Shown: positions 61,351 to 64,000 of the stretch, piece after piece
Layout of the letters: the number at the start of each line of letters is the position of its first letter
Numbering within the stretch: position 1 is the stretch's first letter
Origin: Kistimonas asteriae
GTDB taxonomy: Bacteria; Pseudomonadota; Gammaproteobacteria; Pseudomonadales; Endozoicomonadaceae
Direction: 5' to 3'
NCBI RefSeq assembly: GCF_018263925.1
Contig: NZ_JAEVHF010000002.1
Span: forward strand, 186,001-250,000
Length of the DNA stretch: 64,000 nt
Position numbers and translations under genes: made by a program
Notes under the pieces: generated by a model
The model's database searches: none
What the model saw: the letters and a program-made list of their open reading frames with translations, nothing else
Told to the model about the DNA's origin: nothing

Positions 61351-63732
61351 TTGGATAAGCGCCAGAAGCAGCGGCTGAGTGAACGCGATATTTGTACGAA
61401 GTTCATCACGCCTGCTATCACTCAGGCTGGCTGGGATATTAACACCCAGATTCGAGAAGAAGTGACATTCACGGCTGGGCGCATCATGGTGCGCGGAAAG
61501 CTCCATACGCGTGGAAAAAAGCGTAGGGCTGACTACATACTGTACCACCAGAAAAATCAGCCGATTGCAGTTGTTGAGGCGAAAGACAACAAGCATTCAA
61601 TTGGTGCAGGTATGCAACAGGCTCTCGCATATTCAGAAGCATTGGATGTGCCTTTTGTCTTCTCTAGCAATGGAGACGGCTTTCTGTTTCATGACCGTAC
61701 AGGCAATGCCTCTCAAACAGAAACCGAACTTGGTCTTGAAGAATTTCCCGCGCCTGCAGAGCTTTGGAAACGTTACTGTGTCTGGAAGCAGCTTGATAAT
61801 GCCTCAGTACCTGTCGTAGAAGCGCCCTATTATGACGACGGTTCTGGTCGCACACCAAGGTACTATCAGGCTGTTGCGATAAACCGTACCGTTGAAGCCG
61901 TTGCCAAGGGCCAAGATCGTATTTTACTGGTTATGGCTACCGGGACTGGCAAGACATATACAGCATTTCAGATTATCTGGCGGCTCTGGAAGTCACGTCA
62001 GAAGAAACGTATTTTGTTTCTTGCAGACCGCAACATATTGGTCGATCAGACCAAGAACAATGACTTCAAACCTTTTGGTCAGGCCATGACCAAAATCAGC
62101 AAGAGGCAGATCAATAAGTCGTACGAAATTTACCTTTCGCTATATCATGCAGTCACTGGCAGTGAAGAAGAAAAGAACATTTACAAGCAGTTTTCGCCGG
62201 ATTTTTTTGACCTGATCATCATTGATGAGTGCCACAGAGGTAGTGCAAAAGCGGACTCCGCATGGCGAGAAATATTGAATTATTTTTCTGGCGCGACCCA
62301 TATCGGTTTAACTGCAACGCCGAAGGAAACCAAGGAAGTTTCCAATATCGATTACTTCGGCAAACCGATTTACACCTACTCACTCAAGCAGGGTATTGAG
62401 GATGGCTTCCTGGCGCCATACAAGGTTGTTCGTGTCGATTTTGATATTGACCTGAAGGGCTGGCGTCCACGAAAAGGGCAGAAGGATAAATATGGCAATC
62501 TGATCGAAGACCGTATTTACAACCAGAAGGATGTCGACAAAAGCATTGTGTTTGATGAGCGCACTGATCTGGTAGCAATGAAGGTCACGGAGTTTTTGCA
62601 GAAAACCGATGAATTTCAGAAGGCGATTGTCTTCTGTGATGACATTGATCATGCCGAGCGTATGCGACAATCGTTGGTTAATCTGAATCCACAGCGTGTT
62701 CAGGAAAACTCGAAATACGTTATGCGTATCACGGGAGACAATAATGAAGGCAAGGCTGAATTGGATAATTTCATTGATCCTGAGTCTCGCTACCCCGTTA
62801 TTGCTACGACCAGCAAGCTGATGACGACAGGTGTTGATGCCAAAACCTGCAAACTGGTTGTGTTAGATCAGCGCATCCAGTCGATGACGGAATTTAAACA
62901 AATAATCGGTCGTGGAACCCGGATTGATGAGGATTACGATAAGTACTGGTTCACCATCATGGACTTCAAAAAGGCGACAGAACTATTTGCCGACAGCAAC
63001 TTTGATGGTGATCCCGTCCAGGTTTATGACCCGAGTCCAAATGATCCTGTAGACCCCCCTGATGATGGCCTTCCTGATGTTAATGATGACGACACAGATG
63101 GAGGAATATCAGGTGGTCCATTCGAACCTGGTGATGATACAGCTGGCGGTGATGGCGAACCGAAGCAGAAGTATTACATCAAGGGGGAGCCAGTTAATAT
63201 TGTCGGTGAGCGTGTTCAGTATTTGGATTCGGATGGCAAATTGATTACTGAGTCCATGCACGATTATACCCGCAGCTGTGTCAGTAAACAGTATGCCAGC
63301 ATGGATGACTTTTTGCGCAGCTGGACCAGTGCGGAAAAGAAAAATGTCATCATACAGGAGCTGGCTGAGCAGGGTGTTTTATGGGACGAGCTGCAGGCAG
63401 ACGTCAGTAAAAAATATGGTGCCGAACTCGACCCGTTTGACCTGATCTGTCATATCGTTTTTGACAAGCCGCCGTTGACTCGACGTGAACGGGCTGAAAA
63501 TGTCAAAAAGAAAAATTACTTCACCAAGTATGAAGGTGAGGCACGTAAGGTTTTAGAGGCTTTGCTGGAGAAGTATGCTGATACTGGTATTGAGCATATT
63601 GAGGATATGCAAATACTCAAGCTGGAACCTTTTACAAAGCTGGGAACACCGCTCCAGTTGGTTCACTGCTTTGGTGGTAAAAAACAGTATCAGGAAGCCA
63701 TACAGGAACTTGAGGAGGCATTGTACGGCTGA
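61351..63732 (+). CDS. hsdR: Type I restriction enzyme R subunit (HsdR, EcoEI-like)
   Basis: A 793-residue restriction/translocase subunit. The N-terminal nuclease domain has [25 protein letters not shown], the D...E-x-K core. The SF2 motor has [12 protein letters not shown] (Walker A), IIDECHRGS (DECH), GLTATP, ITGD and IIGRGTRID. The C-terminal region, after an Asp/Gly/Pro-rich spacer (about 575-620), matches the EcoEI-type R C-terminus. The TTG at 61351 is preferred because AGGAG lies 6 bases upstream; a GTG at 61327 is less likely. hsdM and hsdS are not in the window and are expected downstream. Confidence 0.94.
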   Translation: MDKRQKQRLSERDICTKFITPAITQAGWDINTQIREEVTFTAGRIMVRGKLHTRGKKRRADYILYHQKNQPIAVVEAKDNKHSIGAGMQQALAYSEALDVPFVFSSNGDGFLFHDRTGNASQTETELGLEEFPAPAELWKRYCVWKQLDNASVPVVEAPYYDDGSGRTPRYYQAVAINRTVEAVAKGQDRILLVMATGTGKTYTAFQIIWRLWKSRQKKRILFLADRNILVDQTKNNDFKPFGQAMTKISKRQINKSYEIYLSLYHAVTGSEEEKNIYKQFSPDFFDLIIIDECHRGSAKADSAWREILNYFSGATHIGLTATPKETKEVSNIDYFGKPIYTYSLKQGIEDGFLAPYKVVRVDFDIDLKGWRPRKGQKDKYGNLIEDRIYNQKDVDKSIVFDERTDLVAMKVTEFLQKTDEFQKAIVFCDDIDHAERMRQSLVNLNPQRVQENSKYVMRITGDNNEGKAELDNFIDPESRYPVIATTSKLMTTGVDAKTCKLVVLDQRIQSMTEFKQIIGRGTRIDEDYDKYWFTIMDFKKATELFADSNFDGDPVQVYDPSPNDPVDPPDDGLPDVNDDDTDGGISGGPFEPGDDTAGGDGEPKQKYYIKGEPVNIVGERVQYLDSDGKLITESMHDYTRSCVSKQYASMDDFLRSWTSAEKKNVIIQELAEQGVLWDELQADVSKKYGAELDPFDLICHIVFDKPPLTRRERAENVKKKNYFTKYEGEARKVLEALLEKYADTGIEHIEDMQILKLEPFTKLGTPLQLVHCFGGKKQYQEAIQELEEALYG

Positions 63733-64000
63733 TGTTGAACTCTGCAGAAATTGAAAGGGAATTAGTAAAAATCGGTTTTCGTTTGACCCGACCCAATAAG
63801 CGAATACACGAATATAGTCGTAAGAGTTTGGTCGTGTACGTAAAAACGCCAAGTAATAAAAGCCAGAAAGATTTTGTTGAGGGAAGGTATAACCCTTTAT
63901 TGATACATCCGGATAATAGGACTGTCAGAACCCATTTTGACGGCCTTTCGGGTGTGACTATTAATTGGTTTGGTCGTTACAAAAACTCAAATATGGGGGC
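63732..64000 (+). CDS. Hypothetical protein coupled to hsdR, truncated by window end
   Basis: Its ATG overlaps the hsdR stop (TGATG), indicating translational coupling and same-operon expression. The visible 89 residues are basic ([16 protein letters not shown]...HEYSRKSLVVYVKTP) and match nothing I recognise. Genes inserted between R and M/S in type I loci are often auxiliary defence or regulatory genes; that is inference. Confidence 0.7.
   Translation, partial: MLNSAEIERELVKIGFRLTRPNKRIHEYSRKSLVVYVKTPSNKSQKDFVEGRYNPLLIHPDNRTVRTHFDGLSGVTINWFGRYKNSNMG

Larger units (their letters stand above)
57224..64000. mobile_element. Integrative element (genomic island), right end outside window
   Basis: Begins at the tRNA-Arg 3' fragment and contains integrase, a replication/HTH-type protein, an AlpA-like regulator, an unknown gene and hsdR. 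Composition is AT-rich. It continues past the right edge, so type I methylase and specificity genes may follow. The island boundaries beyond 64000 are inferred. Confidence 0.8.

Noticed and set aside
1-64000. CRISPR arrays and rRNA genes
   Set aside because: I looked for regularly spaced direct repeats and rRNA-like stretches and saw none.

Overview
The window looks like chromosomal DNA from a host-associated marine gammaproteobacterium, most like Endozoicomonas or a relative in the Oceanospirillales. This is an inference from four things: a full ethanolamine-utilisation (Eut) microcompartment locus, eukaryote-like proteins (a five-repeat LDL-receptor class A protein and a protein with paired PP1-docking motifs), many lineage-specific secreted proteins, and an IS1-family insertion. 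Core metabolic genes look moderately GC-rich. The accessory genes (about 20.7-22.8, 35.8-38.6, 46.0-48.2 and 56.2-64.0 kb) are visibly AT-rich.

Layout. 1-0.7 kb: 5' part of an iron-dependent alcohol dehydrogenase with an extra N-terminal domain, leftmost Eut gene. 0.9-9.8 kb: a deaminase-like protein without zinc cysteines, an AraC regulator, two small membrane proteins, a glycerate kinase/GntP permease pair, a D-lactate dehydrogenase-like gene, a DJ-1/PfpI protein and an SMP-30-like protein. 10.0-12.0 kb: AbgT transporter and DUF1499 lipoprotein. 12.2-20.5 kb: main Eut operon (eutN, a split eutQ, eutS, eutP, an alkaline-phosphatase lipoprotein, a divergent eutA and an eutB-eutC fusion). 20.7-28.4 kb: mostly secreted or orphan proteins, an aldo/keto reductase, a phytochelatin-synthase-like peptidase, a hemerythrin and the PP1-motif protein. 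28.5-33.6 kb: second Eut/cobalamin unit (eutH, canonical eutA, cobQ, PduO-type adenosyltransferase). 33.6-38.6 kb: small repeats, an intact IS1 with 9-bp target duplications, GNAT, secreted proteins and a PqaA-like hydrolase. 38.6-45.8 kb: ArsR plus Cys-rich permease, small housekeeping genes and a frameshifted methyltransferase. 46.0-48.2 kb: LDL-A protein. 48.4-55.7 kb: amino-acid permease, an alpha-type fimbrial locus (pilin, usher, divergent pilin-like protein) and an NhaC-like antiporter. 56.2-57.0 kb: NERD nuclease-like protein. 57.2 kb to the end: integrative element in a tRNA-Arg 3' end, with tyrosine integrase, AlpA-like regulator and type I restriction subunit HsdR.

How the genes fit. 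EutH imports ethanolamine. The EutBC fusion cleaves it with adenosylcobalamin, which CobQ and the adenosyltransferase help supply, and two EutA paralogues could reactivate the enzyme. EutN and EutS are shell parts, EutP and EutQ link to acetate/ATP, and the Fe-alcohol dehydrogenase would reduce acetaldehyde and regenerate NAD. The phosphatase inside the operon could release ethanolamine from phosphoethanolamine (inference). Each of the three Eut units is preceded by an FNR/Anr-like box, suggesting induction when oxygen is low. A small domain like the N-terminus of EutQ and EutT recurs on the alcohol dehydrogenase, as a stand-alone protein and at the C-terminus of the EutBC fusion. It is the best candidate here for a poorly described microcompartment-associated module.
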